Positions 44,814 to 54,359 of a stretch of DNA of 64,000 bases are shown here, one piece after another (positions within the stretch are counted from its first letter, which is position 1; each line of letters starts with the position of its first letter). Under the pieces are notes generated by a model, which did no database searches, had not been told where the DNA came from, and saw only the letters and a list, made by a program, of their open reading frames with translations. Source of the DNA: Terrabacter aerolatus (GTDB taxonomy: Bacteria > Actinomycetota > Actinomycetes > Actinomycetales > Dermatophilaceae); NCBI RefSeq assembly GCF_007991735.1, contig NZ_BJYX01000011.1, forward strand, positions 1-64,000, given 5' to 3'. The position numbers were made by a program, and so were the translations under genes.

Positions 44814-45782
44814 GTGAACGAGGAGTCACACGACACCATGCAGTCCGTGCCGTCGGAGCAGCTCGACCAGACCCGCGACACCCCGGTGAGCGCCGTCCCG
44901 CGAGTCGCGCAGCTGCCGGGCACCGAGTCCGCTGGATCCGGCGCCATGGGTCCCACCGGTCGCCCGCTGCCTGACTTCCCGGACCCCGGTCCGCTCTCGA
45001 ACCACGGCCCGGCGCGCATCATCGCCATGTGCAACCAGAAGGGCGGCGTCGGCAAGACGACGACGACCATCAACCTCGGTGCGGCCCTGGCCGAGCTGGG
45101 CCGCAAGGTCCTCGTCATCGACTTCGACCCGCAGGGTGCGCTCTCGGTCGGCCTCGGCGTCAACGCCCAGGAGCTCGACACGACGATCTACAACCTCCTC
45201 ATCGAGCGCGGCCACGACGTCCACGACGTCATCCAGCAGACGCGCACGCCGAACCTCGACCTCGTGCCGGCCAACATCGACCTGTCGGCGGCCGAGGTGC
45301 AGCTCGTCGGCGAGGTCGCCCGCGAGCAGATCCTCTCCCGCGTGCTGCGCCCCGTCGTCGACGAGTACGACGTCGTCCTCATCGACTGCCAGCCCTCGCT
45401 CGGCCTGCTCACGGTCAACGCTCTGACAGCCGCCCACGGCGTCGTCATCCCGCTCGAGTGCGAGTTCTTCGCCATGCGCGGCGTCGCCCTGCTCATCGAC
45501 ACCATCGACAAGATCACCGACCGCCTCAACCCGCGCCTGCAGGTCGACGGCATCCTGGCCACGATGTACGACAGCCGCACGCTGCACAGCCGGGAGGTCG
45601 TGCGCTCGGTCGTCGACCACTTCGGCGAGCAGGTCTTCCACACCGTCATCAGCCGCACGGTGAAGTTCCCCGACGCGACCCTGGCCGCCGAGCCGATCAC
45701 GTCGTACTCCTCCGAGCACTCCGGTGCCAACGCCTACCGCCAGCTCGCTCGCGAGCTCATCGCGCGCGGCGGCGCAGCCTGA
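44814..45782 (+). CDS. ParA-family chromosome partitioning ATPase
   Basis: 322 aa from GTG 44814; ATG 44838 is an alternative with GAGGAG upstream. After a disordered leader of about 65 residues comes a deviant Walker A, CNQKGGVGKTTT, then VIDFDPQG and DCQPSLGLLTVNAL. It belongs to the Rv1708 group, the ParA/MinD-like protein encoded before scpA and scpB, and is distinct from the origin-linked ParA. It probably acts with ScpAB/SMC in chromosome organisation. Confidence 0.85.
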   Translation: MNEESHDTMQSVPSEQLDQTRDTPVSAVPRVAQLPGTESAGSGAMGPTGRPLPDFPDPGPLSNHGPARIIAMCNQKGGVGKTTTTINLGAALAELGRKVLVIDFDPQGALSVGLGVNAQELDTTIYNLLIERGHDVHDVIQQTRTPNLDLVPANIDLSAAEVQLVGEVAREQILSRVLRPVVDEYDVVLIDCQPSLGLLTVNALTAAHGVVIPLECEFFAMRGVALLIDTIDKITDRLNPRLQVDGILATMYDSRTLHSREVVRSVVDHFGEQVFHTVISRTVKFPDATLAAEPITSYSSEHSGANAYRQLARELIARGGAA

Positions 45783-45796
45783 TCCGCAGTGATCTG

Positions 45797-46834
45797 ATGA
45801 CCGAGCAGGACACCGTCGACCGCCCCGCGGTCGACGTCGACGACGCTGCCGTGCCCCCGGAGACGACGGTCGAGATCGCCCCCGCGCCGGAGCTGACCCC
45901 CGGTGGCGTCATCACGCGCCGCGCCTCCTCACCCTTCGAGGTGCACCTCGAGATCTTCTCCGGTCCCTTCGACCTGCTGCTCGGCCTCATCAGCAAGCAC
46001 AAGCTCGACATCACCGAGGTCGCGCTCGCCCAGGTCACCGACGAGTTCGTCGCGCACATCAAGAAGGCCCAGGCGGCCGACAGCGACTGGGACCTCGGCC
46101 AGGCCTCGGAGTTCCTGCTCATCGCCGCGACCCTGCTCGAGCTCAAGGCGGCGCGCCTGCTCCCGCAGTCCGGCCCGCAGGACGACGAGGACCTCGCGCT
46201 CATCGAGGCCCGCGACCTGCTCTTCGCTCGACTGCTGCAGTACCGCGCCTACAAGGAGATCGCCGGCATCTTCCGCGACCGGATGGCGACGGTCGGACGC
46301 ATCACCCCGCGCCAGGCCGGCCTCGAGCCCGAGTTCGCGAGCCTGCTGCCCGAGCTCGTCATCGCCATCACGCCGGAGCAGTTCGCGATGATCGCCGCCC
46401 GGGCGATGACGCCGAAGATCGCGCCGACCGTCGGCCTGGAGCACCTGCACGCCCCGCAGGTCAGCGTGCGCGAGCAGGCCGCCATCATCGTCGACCGGCT
46501 GCGCCACCGCGGCCAGGTCTCCTTCCGCAGCCTCGTCGCCGACGCCGACAGCACGCTCGTCATCGTCGCGCGCTTCCTCGCGCTGCTCGAGCTGTTCAAG
46601 GAGGCCGCCATCGCCTTCGAGCAGGCCGAGGCGCTCGGCGAGCTCGACATCCGCTGGACCGGCACGGAGGACGGCGACATCGCCATCGACGACGAGTTCG
46701 ACGAGGACGACACCGAGGACGACACCGAGGACGAGACCGAGGGCGACCAGGGGGACCCGGGCGACCTGGACTCGAACGATCCCGACGAGACGGGCGGCGA
46801 CACCGCTGCACGGACAGGAGCAGACGATGAGTGA
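45797..46834 (+). CDS. scpA: segregation and condensation protein A
   Basis: 345 aa kleisin. The N-terminal SMC-binding part has FEVHLEIFSGPFDLLLGLIS and the C-terminal winged helix is near 215-290. The last 50 residues are strongly acidic (runs of Asp/Glu from GACGACACCGAG repeats). It bridges SMC heads and binds ScpB. It overlaps scpB by eight bases. Confidence 0.93.
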   Translation: MTEQDTVDRPAVDVDDAAVPPETTVEIAPAPELTPGGVITRRASSPFEVHLEIFSGPFDLLLGLISKHKLDITEVALAQVTDEFVAHIKKAQAADSDWDLGQASEFLLIAATLLELKAARLLPQSGPQDDEDLALIEARDLLFARLLQYRAYKEIAGIFRDRMATVGRITPRQAGLEPEFASLLPELVIAITPEQFAMIAARAMTPKIAPTVGLEHLHAPQVSVREQAAIIVDRLRHRGQVSFRSLVADADSTLVIVARFLALLELFKEAAIAFEQAEALGELDIRWTGTEDGDIAIDDEFDEDDTEDDTEDETEGDQGDPGDLDSNDPDETGGDTAARTGADDE

Positions 46835-47510
46835 CCAGTCGGCGCAGGGGCCCGACGCGACCGCCGAGGCGGACGTGGCCGTGGAGCCCGACGTGGCCGT
46901 GGAGCCCGACGACCACGACGGTGCCGACGAGCAGATCGCCTTCGACATCAACGACTTCCCGGGCGGCGCCCGGTCTGCCCTCGAGGCCGTGCTCATGGTC
47001 GTCGACGAGCCCGTGACCGAGGTGGCGTTGGCGTCGGCGCTCGAGCTCCCCGTCGAGGACGTGCGCGGGCACCTGCACGCCCTCGAGGAGGAGTATGCCG
47101 CCGCGCAGCGCGGGTTCACGCTGCGCAGCGTGGCCGGCGGGTGGCGCGTCTACAGCCGGTCCGACTTCGCGCCCGTCGTGGAGAAGTTCGTCCTCGACGG
47201 GCAGCAGGCCAAGCTGACGCAGGCCTCGCTCGAGACGCTGGCCGTCATCGCCTACCGCCAGCCCGTCTCGCGCGCCCGCGTCAGCGCGGTCCGGGGCGTC
47301 AACGTCGACGGTGTGGTGCGCACACTGACGTCGCGCGGACTCATCGAAGAGGTCGAGGACCTCGGGGAGAGCGGTGCGATGCTCTATCGCACGACCCCCT
47401 ACTTCCTCCAACGCATGGGACTGTCGTCGCTCGACGACCTCCCGGCGCTGGCGCCCTACCTACCGGACGCCGACGTCATCGACGAGCTCATCGAGGAAGG
47501 ACACGCATGA
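46827..47510 (+). CDS. scpB: segregation and condensation protein B
   Basis: 227 aa. Two winged-helix domains (about 50-125 and 130-210); QASLETLAVIAYRQPVSRARVSAVRGV is the family signature. Acidic N-terminal 45 residues with a VAVEPDVAVEPD duplication. Forms a dimer on ScpA. The stop overlaps the pseudouridine synthase start (ATGA). Confidence 0.94.
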   Translation: MSDQSAQGPDATAEADVAVEPDVAVEPDDHDGADEQIAFDINDFPGGARSALEAVLMVVDEPVTEVALASALELPVEDVRGHLHALEEEYAAAQRGFTLRSVAGGWRVYSRSDFAPVVEKFVLDGQQAKLTQASLETLAVIAYRQPVSRARVSAVRGVNVDGVVRTLTSRGLIEEVEDLGESGAMLYRTTPYFLQRMGLSSLDDLPALAPYLPDADVIDELIEEGHA

Positions 47511-48505
47511 GCGAGTACTCCAGGTCACCCCGCCAGCCACGCAAGAAGGGGTCCGGCTCGTCCGGTTCGTCAGGGGGCACCGGCGGCGCCCGCCGAGGGG
47601 GTCCCGCGGCCGCCCGTGGTGGCTCCGGTTCCAAGGGGCGCACCGGTCGACCCGTCGCGGGCGGACGCAGCGGGGGAGGCGCCAAGGGCGCGGGACCGCG
47701 TTTCGCCGGCTCGACCAAGGCGAGCCAGCCCACCAAGCTGCCCGAGCGCAGGGCCACTCCCGAGATCGACGTGCACGACCCCGACGGCGTGCGCCTCCAG
47801 AAGCTCATGGCCGCCGGCGGGGTGGGCTCGCGGCGCGTCTGCGAGAACCTCATCGAGCAGGGCCGTGTCGAGGTCGACGGTCAGATCGTCACCGAGCTCG
47901 GCGTGCGCATCAACCCGCAGACCCAGGTCGTCCACGTCGACGGGGTGCGGGTCAACCTCGACGAGGACCGCGTCTACCTCGCCTTCAACAAGCCCAAGGG
48001 CGTCGTCACGACGATGCACGACGAGCTCGGGCGCATCTCGCTCGAGGACTACGTCGGCAACCGCGAGGAGCGGCTCTTCCACGTCGGGCGCCTCGACGCC
48101 GACACCGAGGGCCTGCTGCTGCTCACCAACGACGGAGACCTGGCCCACCGGCTGCAGCACCCGGCATACGGCGTGCTCAAGACGTACATCGCGACGATCC
48201 GCGGACCGGTCCAGCGCGACGTCGGCAAGCGGCTGCGTGACGGTGTCGAGCTCGATGACGGCCCGGTGAGCGTGGACTCGTTCCGCATCGTCGACCACCA
48301 ACCCGGCAAGGCCATGGTCGAGGTGGTGCTGCACGAGGGGCGCAAGCACGTCGTGCGCCGCATGCTCGAGGCCGTCGGCCACCCGGTGCTCGAGCTCGTG
48401 CGCACCGAGGTCGGGCCCATCCGTCTCGCCGACCTCAAGTCGGGGCGCCTGCGCCGGCTCAACAAGGCCGAGATCGGCGCGCTCTACAAGGCCGCCGGTC
48501 TGTGA
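47507..48505 (+). CDS. rRNA pseudouridine synthase, RsuA/RluB family
   Basis: 332 aa. A 75-residue basic, Gly/Ser/Arg-rich N-terminal tail, an S4 RNA-binding domain (about 90-140: RLQKLMAAGGVGSRRVCENLI) and the catalytic domain with GRLDADTEGLLLLTND, whose first Asp is the nucleophile. Probably modifies 23S rRNA as RluB does. The tail is longer than in mycobacterial homologues and likely binds RNA. Confidence 0.92.
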   Translation: MSEYSRSPRQPRKKGSGSSGSSGGTGGARRGGPAAARGGSGSKGRTGRPVAGGRSGGGAKGAGPRFAGSTKASQPTKLPERRATPEIDVHDPDGVRLQKLMAAGGVGSRRVCENLIEQGRVEVDGQIVTELGVRINPQTQVVHVDGVRVNLDEDRVYLAFNKPKGVVTTMHDELGRISLEDYVGNREERLFHVGRLDADTEGLLLLTNDGDLAHRLQHPAYGVLKTYIATIRGPVQRDVGKRLRDGVELDDGPVSVDSFRIVDHQPGKAMVEVVLHEGRKHVVRRMLEAVGHPVLELVRTEVGPIRLADLKSGRLRRLNKAEIGALYKAAGL

Positions 48506-48539
48506 TCCGGACGCCCCGCCGGCGTGACGACACCCTCGC

Positions 48540-48545
48540 TACGCT
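48540..48545 (+). promoter_or_regulatory. -10 box of leaderless tyrA
   Basis: TACGCT ends six bases before the GTG at 48552. Confidence 0.6.
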
Positions 48546-48551
48546 GACGGG

Positions 48552-49634
48552 GTGAGCACGCACGTCCACATCGTCGGTACGGGGCTGATCGGCACCAGTC
48601 TTGGAATCGCTCTGTCCCACAACGGGTTTCGAGTGTCCCTGGCTGACCCTTCCCCGACCGCGGTTCGTCTGGCGCGTGATCTCCAGGCGGGCGAGGTCGC
48701 CGACGACGAGACCTCTGCACCCGATGTCGTCGTCGTCGCCGCGCCCCCCGACGTCACGGCGCGCGTCGTCGTGGACGTCCTGGACCGGTGGCCCGATGCC
48801 GTCGTGACCGACGTCGCCTCGGTCAAGGAGTCGGTGCTGCGCGTCGTGCTCGACTCCGGCGCCGACGCCAGCCGCTACGTCGGCTCGCACCCGATGGCCG
48901 GGCGCGAGCGCTCCGGCGCAGCGGCAGCGCGCGCCGACCTCTTCGACGGCCGGGCCTGGGTCATCGTCCCCCACGAGGGCTCCACCGACGCAGCCGTCCG
49001 CCGCGTGCGCGAGGTGGCCCTCGCCGTCGGCTCCGCCGTCCGCGTCATGCCCGCGCACGAGCACGACGAGGCCGTCGCCGCCGTGTCGCACGTCCCGCAG
49101 CTGGCCGCGAGCATCGTCGCGGCGTGCCTGCGCGAGCTGCCCGAGTCGGCCGTGGGGCTCGCCGGCCAGGGGTTGCGTGACGTCACGCGGATCGCCGCGA
49201 GCGACCCACGCCTCTGGACCCAGATCCTCGCCGGCAACGCGCCGGCCGTGCGCGACGTCCTGCGCCTCGTCCGTGACCAGGTCGACGACGTCGTCGGGGC
49301 GCTCGACGCACTCGTGGACGCCGACGGGGACGGGTCGCTCGGCACGCTGAGTCGCGTCCTCGAAGCCGGCAACCTCGGCCACGCGCGCATCCCCGGCAAG
49401 CACGGTGCCGCCCCTGCGGCATACGAGGTGGTCTCGGTCGTGGTCCCCGACGAGGCCGGCGCGCTGGCCCGGCTGCTCACCGACGTCGGCGAGGCCGGCA
49501 TCAACCTCGAGGACCTCCACCTCGAGCACGGTCTGGGACAGGCGGTCGGCGTGGCCGAGATCTCCGTCGTGCCCGCCTCCGTCGAACCGTTGCGCGCCGA
49601 GCTGGCACGGCTCGGCTGGCGCGTCCACGACTGA
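48552..49634 (+). CDS. tyrA: prephenate dehydrogenase
   Basis: 360 aa. Oxidative decarboxylation of prephenate for tyrosine synthesis. NAD loop VGTGLIGTSLG, substrate motif GSHPMAGRERSG, catalytic region VSHVPQLAAS, and a C-terminal ACT-like domain (about 285-360: VVPDEAGALARLLTDVGEAGINLEDL) that probably senses tyrosine. Within the first 45 bases of coding sequence the codon use is less G+C-rich than the rest. Confidence 0.93.
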   Translation: MSTHVHIVGTGLIGTSLGIALSHNGFRVSLADPSPTAVRLARDLQAGEVADDETSAPDVVVVAAPPDVTARVVVDVLDRWPDAVVTDVASVKESVLRVVLDSGADASRYVGSHPMAGRERSGAAAARADLFDGRAWVIVPHEGSTDAAVRRVREVALAVGSAVRVMPAHEHDEAVAAVSHVPQLAASIVAACLRELPESAVGLAGQGLRDVTRIAASDPRLWTQILAGNAPAVRDVLRLVRDQVDDVVGALDALVDADGDGSLGTLSRVLEAGNLGHARIPGKHGAAPAAYEVVSVVVPDEAGALARLLTDVGEAGINLEDLHLEHGLGQAVGVAEISVVPASVEPLRAELARLGWRVHD

Positions 49635-49678
49635 CGGTCCGGCCCCCGGGCACGTCCGGGCGGACGACGTCCAGGCAC

Positions 49679-49684
49679 TATCCT
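49679..49684 (+). promoter_or_regulatory. -10 box of leaderless cmk
   Basis: TATCCT ends seven bases before the ATG at 49692. Confidence 0.55.
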
Positions 49685-49691
49685 CGTCCGC

Positions 49692-50399
49692 ATGCCGCAG
49701 AGCCCCGATGACCACCTGTCCGGATTCGTCGTCGCCGTGGACGGGCCCTCCGGCTCCGGCAAGTCGAGCGTCAGCAAGCAGGTCGCGCGCGCCCTCGGCT
49801 ACGGCTACCTCGACACCGGCGCCATGTACCGCGCGCTGACGTGGTGGTGCCTCCACGAAGGTGTCGACCTCACCGACCCGGACGCGATCACCGCTGCGGC
49901 ACAACGGTTCCCGCTGCACATCGGCACGGACCCCGACGCCCCGACCGTTGCGGTCGACGGCACCGACGTCGCCGCTGCGATCCGCGAGACCGGCATCTCG
50001 ACCAACGTCTCGGCGGTGGCCACGGTCATCCCCGTGCGCGAGATCCTCCGGGTCCTGCAGCGCCGGCTCATCTCCGAGGCCGCGGCCGCGCAGGGTGGGG
50101 TCGTCGCCGAGGGCCGCGACATCACGACCGTCGTCGCCCCCGATGCGCCCGTCCGCATCCTGCTGACGGCGTCCGAGGAGGCCCGGCTCGCCCGCCGCTC
50201 CACCGAGCTCCACGGGGCCGCCGACGCCGCCGCGGTCGCCGCGACCCGCTCGCAGATCGTCGACCGCGACAAGGCCGACTCGGCCGTGTCCGAGTTCACC
50301 GTGGCGGCAGACGGGGTCACGACGATCGACACCTCGCACCTCGACTTCGACGGCTCGGTCGAGGCGGTGCTCAAGGTGGTCGAGGCGGCGCGGGCGTGA
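49692..50399 (+). CDS. cmk: cytidylate kinase
   Basis: 235 aa. Phosphorylates CMP and dCMP. P-loop DGPSGSGKSS, GYLDTGAMYRALTWW for nucleotide binding and the CMP-specific region GRDITTVVAPDA. Stop overlaps the acyltransferase gene (GTGA). Confidence 0.95.
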   Translation: MPQSPDDHLSGFVVAVDGPSGSGKSSVSKQVARALGYGYLDTGAMYRALTWWCLHEGVDLTDPDAITAAAQRFPLHIGTDPDAPTVAVDGTDVAAAIRETGISTNVSAVATVIPVREILRVLQRRLISEAAAAQGGVVAEGRDITTVVAPDAPVRILLTASEEARLARRSTELHGAADAAAVAATRSQIVDRDKADSAVSEFTVAADGVTTIDTSHLDFDGSVEAVLKVVEAARA

Positions 50400-51061
50400 G
50401 CCAGGCGGTCGCTCCCCACCCGAGCCGGGCCCGGATCGGCCGCCCGATCGGCAAGGTCATCTTCAGCACCCTCTACCGCGGCACGGCGCTGCACGCGGAC
50501 CGCGTCCCGCGCACTGGTCCGGTCATCCTCGTGGCCAACCACGCGGCCTTCCTCGACGGGCCCCTCGTCTTCGGCCTCGCGCCCCGCCCGGTCAGCTTCC
50601 TCGTCAAGCAGGAGGCCTTCTCGGGCTTCTGGGGCTGGACCATCCGCAACGTCGGCCAGATCCCGATCGACCGGTCGGTGGGCGACCGCGCCGCCCTCGC
50701 GTCGTCGAGCGCCGTCCTCGAGGCCGGGGGAGCGGTGGGCATCTTCCCCGAGGGCAACCGCGGCGACGGCGAGGTCCACGAGATCAACCACGGCGCCGCG
50801 TGGATCGCCCTGCGCACCGACGCCCAGATCGTGCCGGTGGCGGTGAGCGGCACCCGCGTCCCCGGCGCGAGCAAGGACGACTGGCCGGCCTTCCGCTCAC
50901 GTCTGGTCGTCGACTTCGGAGACCCCTTCCGGCTCGTCACGGAGGCCGGAGTGCCCGGCCGGGACCGCCTCAGACTGGCCAGCGACCAGCTGCGCGAGGC
51001 GCTCGCGTCACATGTACGCCGCTCGCGGGTGGAGAATGGTCCCTCAACAGACGTTCACTGA
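50396..51061 (+). CDS. PlsC-like 1-acylglycerol-phosphate acyltransferase
   Basis: 221 aa. Acyltransferase motif I NHAAFLDGP (H-x4-D) and motif III FPEGNR are intact. It probably makes phosphatidic acid at the membrane. Encoded between cmk and der in many actinobacteria and translated from a GTG overlapping cmk. Confidence 0.87.
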   Translation: MSQAVAPHPSRARIGRPIGKVIFSTLYRGTALHADRVPRTGPVILVANHAAFLDGPLVFGLAPRPVSFLVKQEAFSGFWGWTIRNVGQIPIDRSVGDRAALASSSAVLEAGGAVGIFPEGNRGDGEVHEINHGAAWIALRTDAQIVPVAVSGTRVPGASKDDWPAFRSRLVVDFGDPFRLVTEAGVPGRDRLRLASDQLREALASHVRRSRVENGPSTDVH

Positions 51062-51073
51062 TTCGAGGACACC

Positions 51074-52573
51074 GTGACTGACGAGACCGCCCGCCCCATC
51101 GACGAGGGCGCTCCGATCTCGACCCCCGCCCCCGTCGTCGACGACGCCGCCGTGGAGCGAGCCCTGCGCGCCGGGCTCGAGGACTTCGAGCTGAGCCCCG
51201 AGGACCAGGCCCTGCTCGACGCCCAGGGCGGCCTGTCCGCCGACGCCGGCCCCCAGGGCCCGCTGCCGGTGGTGGCCGTGGTCGGCCGCCCGAACGTCGG
51301 CAAGTCGAGCCTCGTCAACCGCATCCTGCGCCGGCGCGAGGCCGTCGTCGAGGACGTCCCGGGCGTGACGCGTGACCGGGTGTCCTACGAGGCCGAGTGG
51401 GGCGGTCGCCGCTTCACCATCGTCGACACCGGCGGCTGGGAGGCCGACGCCACCGGCATCCACCTACGGGTCGCCGAGCAGGCCGAGATCGCCATCGACC
51501 TCGCCGACGTCGTCATGTTCGTCGTCGACGCCACCGTCGGAGCGACCGACGACGACGAGGCCGTCGTCAAGCTGCTGCGCCGCTCGGGCAAGCCCGTCGT
51601 CCTCGTCGCCAACAAGGTCGACGACCAGCGGGGCGAGGCCGACGCGGCCATGCTGTGGAACCTCGGCCTCGGCCAGCCGTTCCCGGTGTCGGCCGTGCAC
51701 GGCCGCGGCAGCGGAGACGCGCTCGACGCCGTGCTCGCCGTCCTGCCCGACGTCTCGGCCCACGGCGCCTACGCGCAGGGTGGCCCGCGCCGGGTCGCTC
51801 TCGTCGGCCGGCCCAACGTCGGCAAGTCGAGCCTGCTCAACCGCCTCGCCGGATCGGACCGCGTCGTCGTCGACAACGTCGCCGGCACGACCCGTGACCC
51901 CGTCGACGAGCTCATCGAGCTCGGTGGCACGACCTGGCGCTTCGTCGACACGGCCGGCATCCGCCGTCGCGTCCACCAGAGCCGCGGTGCCGACTTCTAT
52001 GCCTCACTGCGCACGCAGACCGCCCTCGAGAAGGCCGAGGTCGCCGTCGTGCTCATCGACGCCGAGGAGCCGATCGCCGAGCAGGACATCCGCGTCGTGC
52101 AGCAGGTCATCGACTCGGGTCGCGCCCTCGTCATCGCCTACAACAAGTGGGACCTGCTCGACGAGGAGCGTCGCCACTACCTCGAGCGCGAGATCGAGAA
52201 GGAGCTCGTGCAGGTCCCGTGGGCCCCGCGCGCCAACATCTCGGCCCGCACGGGTCGGCACATGGACCGCCTCGTACCGGCCATCGAGACCGCCCTGGAG
52301 TCCTGGGACACCCGGGTCCCCACCGGCCGTCTCAACGCCTTCCTCGGCGAGATTGTGGCCTCGCACCCGCACCCGCTCCGGGGTGGCAAGCAGCCGCGCA
52401 TCCTCTTCGCCACCCAGGCGTCGACGCGTCCGCCGCGCTTCGTCATCTTCGCGTCGGGCTTCATCGAGGCGGGCTACCGCCGCTTCATCGAGCGTCGCCT
52501 GCGTGAGCAGTTCGGTTTCGAGGGCACGCCGATCGAGGTCTCGGTGCGGGTCCGCGAGAAGCGTCGCCGCTGA
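51074..52573 (+). CDS. der: ribosome-assembly GTPase Der (EngA)
   Basis: 499 aa. Two tandem GTPase domains, each with GRPNVGKS (residues 71-78 and 245-252), and a C-terminal KH-like domain (about 410-499) that contacts the 50S subunit. The first 65 residues are an acidic extension. GTG start with CGAGGACACC upstream. Last protein gene of the conserved block; tRNA-Pro follows. Confidence 0.96.
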   Translation: MTDETARPIDEGAPISTPAPVVDDAAVERALRAGLEDFELSPEDQALLDAQGGLSADAGPQGPLPVVAVVGRPNVGKSSLVNRILRRREAVVEDVPGVTRDRVSYEAEWGGRRFTIVDTGGWEADATGIHLRVAEQAEIAIDLADVVMFVVDATVGATDDDEAVVKLLRRSGKPVVLVANKVDDQRGEADAAMLWNLGLGQPFPVSAVHGRGSGDALDAVLAVLPDVSAHGAYAQGGPRRVALVGRPNVGKSSLLNRLAGSDRVVVDNVAGTTRDPVDELIELGGTTWRFVDTAGIRRRVHQSRGADFYASLRTQTALEKAEVAVVLIDAEEPIAEQDIRVVQQVIDSGRALVIAYNKWDLLDEERRHYLEREIEKELVQVPWAPRANISARTGRHMDRLVPAIETALESWDTRVPTGRLNAFLGEIVASHPHPLRGGKQPRILFATQASTRPPRFVIFASGFIEAGYRRFIERRLREQFGFEGTPIEVSVRVREKRRR

Positions 52574-52606
52574 CCCGAGCGGGAGACTGCCTCTCGCGGG
52601 GGCCGA

Positions 52607-52637
52607 TTGGGAACAGTGGCGCCCGGTGCGCTACTGT
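52607..52637 (+). promoter_or_regulatory. tRNA-Pro promoter
   Basis: TACTGT (52632-52637) is a -10 box 22 bases before the tRNA. TTGGGA (52607-52612) may be the -35, with a long spacer of 19. Confidence 0.5.
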
Positions 52638-52659
52638 TCCTTTCGCCCCGAGGGGCATT

Positions 52660-52733
<74 letters not shown>

Positions 52734-52770
52734 CCGAATCGCAGGTTGTAGGAATCCGCTGAAGACCTGC

Positions 52771-52826
52771 GGAGACGACGAAGGCCCGTGCCGGAGCACC
52801 ATCCGGCACGGGCCTTCGTCGTCTCC
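52771..52826. terminator. exceptionally long terminator hairpin after tRNA-Pro
   Basis: The arms 52771-52795 and 52802-52826 are perfectly complementary over 25 bp around the loop GCACCA. A smaller inverted repeat (CGCAGGT at 52740 with ACCTGCG at 52765) precedes it. No T tract follows, and the symmetry allows action on either strand. Confidence 0.75.
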
Positions 52827-52845
52827 GCGACCAGCTGGGCGTGCC

Positions 52846-52926
52846 GTCCGGGTCGTCCGGGTCGCCCGGTTCGCCCGGATCGCCCGGATCGCCCGGATCG
52901 CCCGGATCGCCCGGATCGCCCGAGGG
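52846..52926. repeat. nine-base tandem repeat array
   Basis: Nine consecutive 9-base units: two GTCCGGGTC, one GCCCGGTTC, five identical GCCCGGATC, and a final GCCCGAGGG. The graded changes at the left suggest expansion by slippage. It follows the tRNA-Pro terminator in an otherwise gene-free 297-base stretch (52734-53030). The rest of that stretch shows only a ribosome site before 53031. Confidence 0.85.
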
Positions 52927-53030
52927 CGGGTGGGTGCCGCTTCCAGCAGATTCACGTCGGCGTGTCGTCGTACGCCCATGTCCGTGCCCCACTGTGTGAC
53001 TGAACTCGTCACGACAAGGCAGGGGGCGCG

Positions 53031-54206
53031 GTGACCGTGCAACGTTCCGAGGAGGACGCAGCCGTCTGGCCGCTGTCCCGCGACTGGCTTCGGGGGACGT
53101 GCCGCAGGGAGCTGCTGCCGGTGTGGCTCGTCCTCGGCGGCTGGACCGTGCTCTGGGGGGCCTATGCGGTCCAGAACCTGCTGATGCGCTCCTGGGGCAT
53201 CTTCCCGATGGCTGCCCGGATCCTGCTCTCCGGCGGACCCAGCGGAGGGTTGCACCTCTACTCGGTCCGGCCCGACTTCCAGTTCGGCCCGGTGTCGGTC
53301 CTCGTCGCTGCGCCTCTCGCGCACCTGTCCCTGCACGGCTCGAAGTGGGTCGCCGGGGTCCTCATGACGGTCGCCGGACTCTGGCTGGTCGCCGTCATCG
53401 CCGGATCCAAGGCGCGCGACGTGGGCATCCCCGCACGACGGCCACTGCTCGTCGGCGGCCTGCTCGTCATGCCGGTCTGGCCCCTCCTCTCCCTGACCAG
53501 TGGCCATCTCGACGACGTCCTCGCCCTCGGGTTCGGCCTGTTCGGGATCCTCCAGGTCCAACGGCGCAACCCGGTCTGGGCTGCAGCCCTGCTCGCCCTC
53601 GCCGTCGACAGCAAGCCCTGGGCCCTTCCCTTCGGGGTGGCCCTGCTGGCGCTGCCCCGCACACAGTGGCTCAAGGCCGCGGCCGTCTTCGGCGGGCTCG
53701 TCGCCGCGGCGTGGCTGCCCTTCTTCATCGCCGACCCGGCGACGATCGCCGCGGTCAAGTTCCAGCTGCACATCTCGTACGGGTCGGTGCTGTCGATCTT
53801 CCACCTCAGCGGACCGATCCCGCCCTGGGTGCGCCCGGCACAGCTCGTCGTCGCGGTCGCCATCGGGATGCTCGCCGTCCGCGCGGGAGTGCTCCAGGCG
53901 ATCCTGCTCGCGACGGTCGCGGGCCGGATCCTGCTCGACCCGGCCATCGCGTCCTACTACACGGCCGGGGCCGTCATGGTCGCGTTCTTCATGGACCGCA
54001 CTCGGAGCTGGCGCGTGCCGTGGTTCACCGTGGCAGTCGTGGTGCTGCTCTGGGCGCCGCAGCTGGTCCAGCTCGGCAACGACTGGTACGTCGTCACCCG
54101 CTGGCTGCGCCTGCTCTGGGGGGTCGGGACCCTCGCCGCGCTCGTGGTGACCCTGCTTCGGCACGGTCGCCCTGTCGCCCAGGAGGCGGGGCAGACGGCG
54201 GCCTGA
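53031..54206 (+). CDS. GT87-like polyprenol-dependent glycosyltransferase
   Basis: 391 aa, about ten hydrophobic helices. The layout resembles GT-C enzymes of the GT87/DUF2029 group, which use polyprenyl-phosphate mannose: an acidic loop near the first helices, the segment TSGHLDDVLALGFGLFG and the conserved LAVDSKPWALPFG. GTG start with GGCAGGGGG before it. It may add mannose to a lipoglycan or wall glycan, but the acceptor is unknown. Confidence 0.65.
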   Translation: MTVQRSEEDAAVWPLSRDWLRGTCRRELLPVWLVLGGWTVLWGAYAVQNLLMRSWGIFPMAARILLSGGPSGGLHLYSVRPDFQFGPVSVLVAAPLAHLSLHGSKWVAGVLMTVAGLWLVAVIAGSKARDVGIPARRPLLVGGLLVMPVWPLLSLTSGHLDDVLALGFGLFGILQVQRRNPVWAAALLALAVDSKPWALPFGVALLALPRTQWLKAAAVFGGLVAAAWLPFFIADPATIAAVKFQLHISYGSVLSIFHLSGPIPPWVRPAQLVVAVAIGMLAVRAGVLQAILLATVAGRILLDPAIASYYTAGAVMVAFFMDRTRSWRVPWFTVAVVVLLWAPQLVQLGNDWYVVTRWLRLLWGVGTLAALVVTLLRHGRPVAQEAGQTAA

Positions 54207-54359
54207 CCGCCTGCCCTGACCACGTTCCCTGACGGTTCTCCACGGGGTGCCGGGGATTCGGGGCAAAGGACAGGTATCTGGGGACGGCAGCCAACACACT
54301 GTTGGTAAGCCTCGAGGAGCCGGGCTCGTCGGGGACGTGTCTAGTGAACGGAGTCCCCG
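54207..54359 (+). other. intergenic region before the protealysin-like gene
   Basis: 153 bases. A small hairpin CAACA/TGTTG lies around 54290-54303, and the weak ribosome site GGAG stands nine bases before the ATG. I see no convincing -10 box. Confidence 0.3.

Noticed and set aside
52846-52926. CRISPR-like array
   Set aside because: Units are nine bases, contiguous and without spacers, and no cas gene is nearby.
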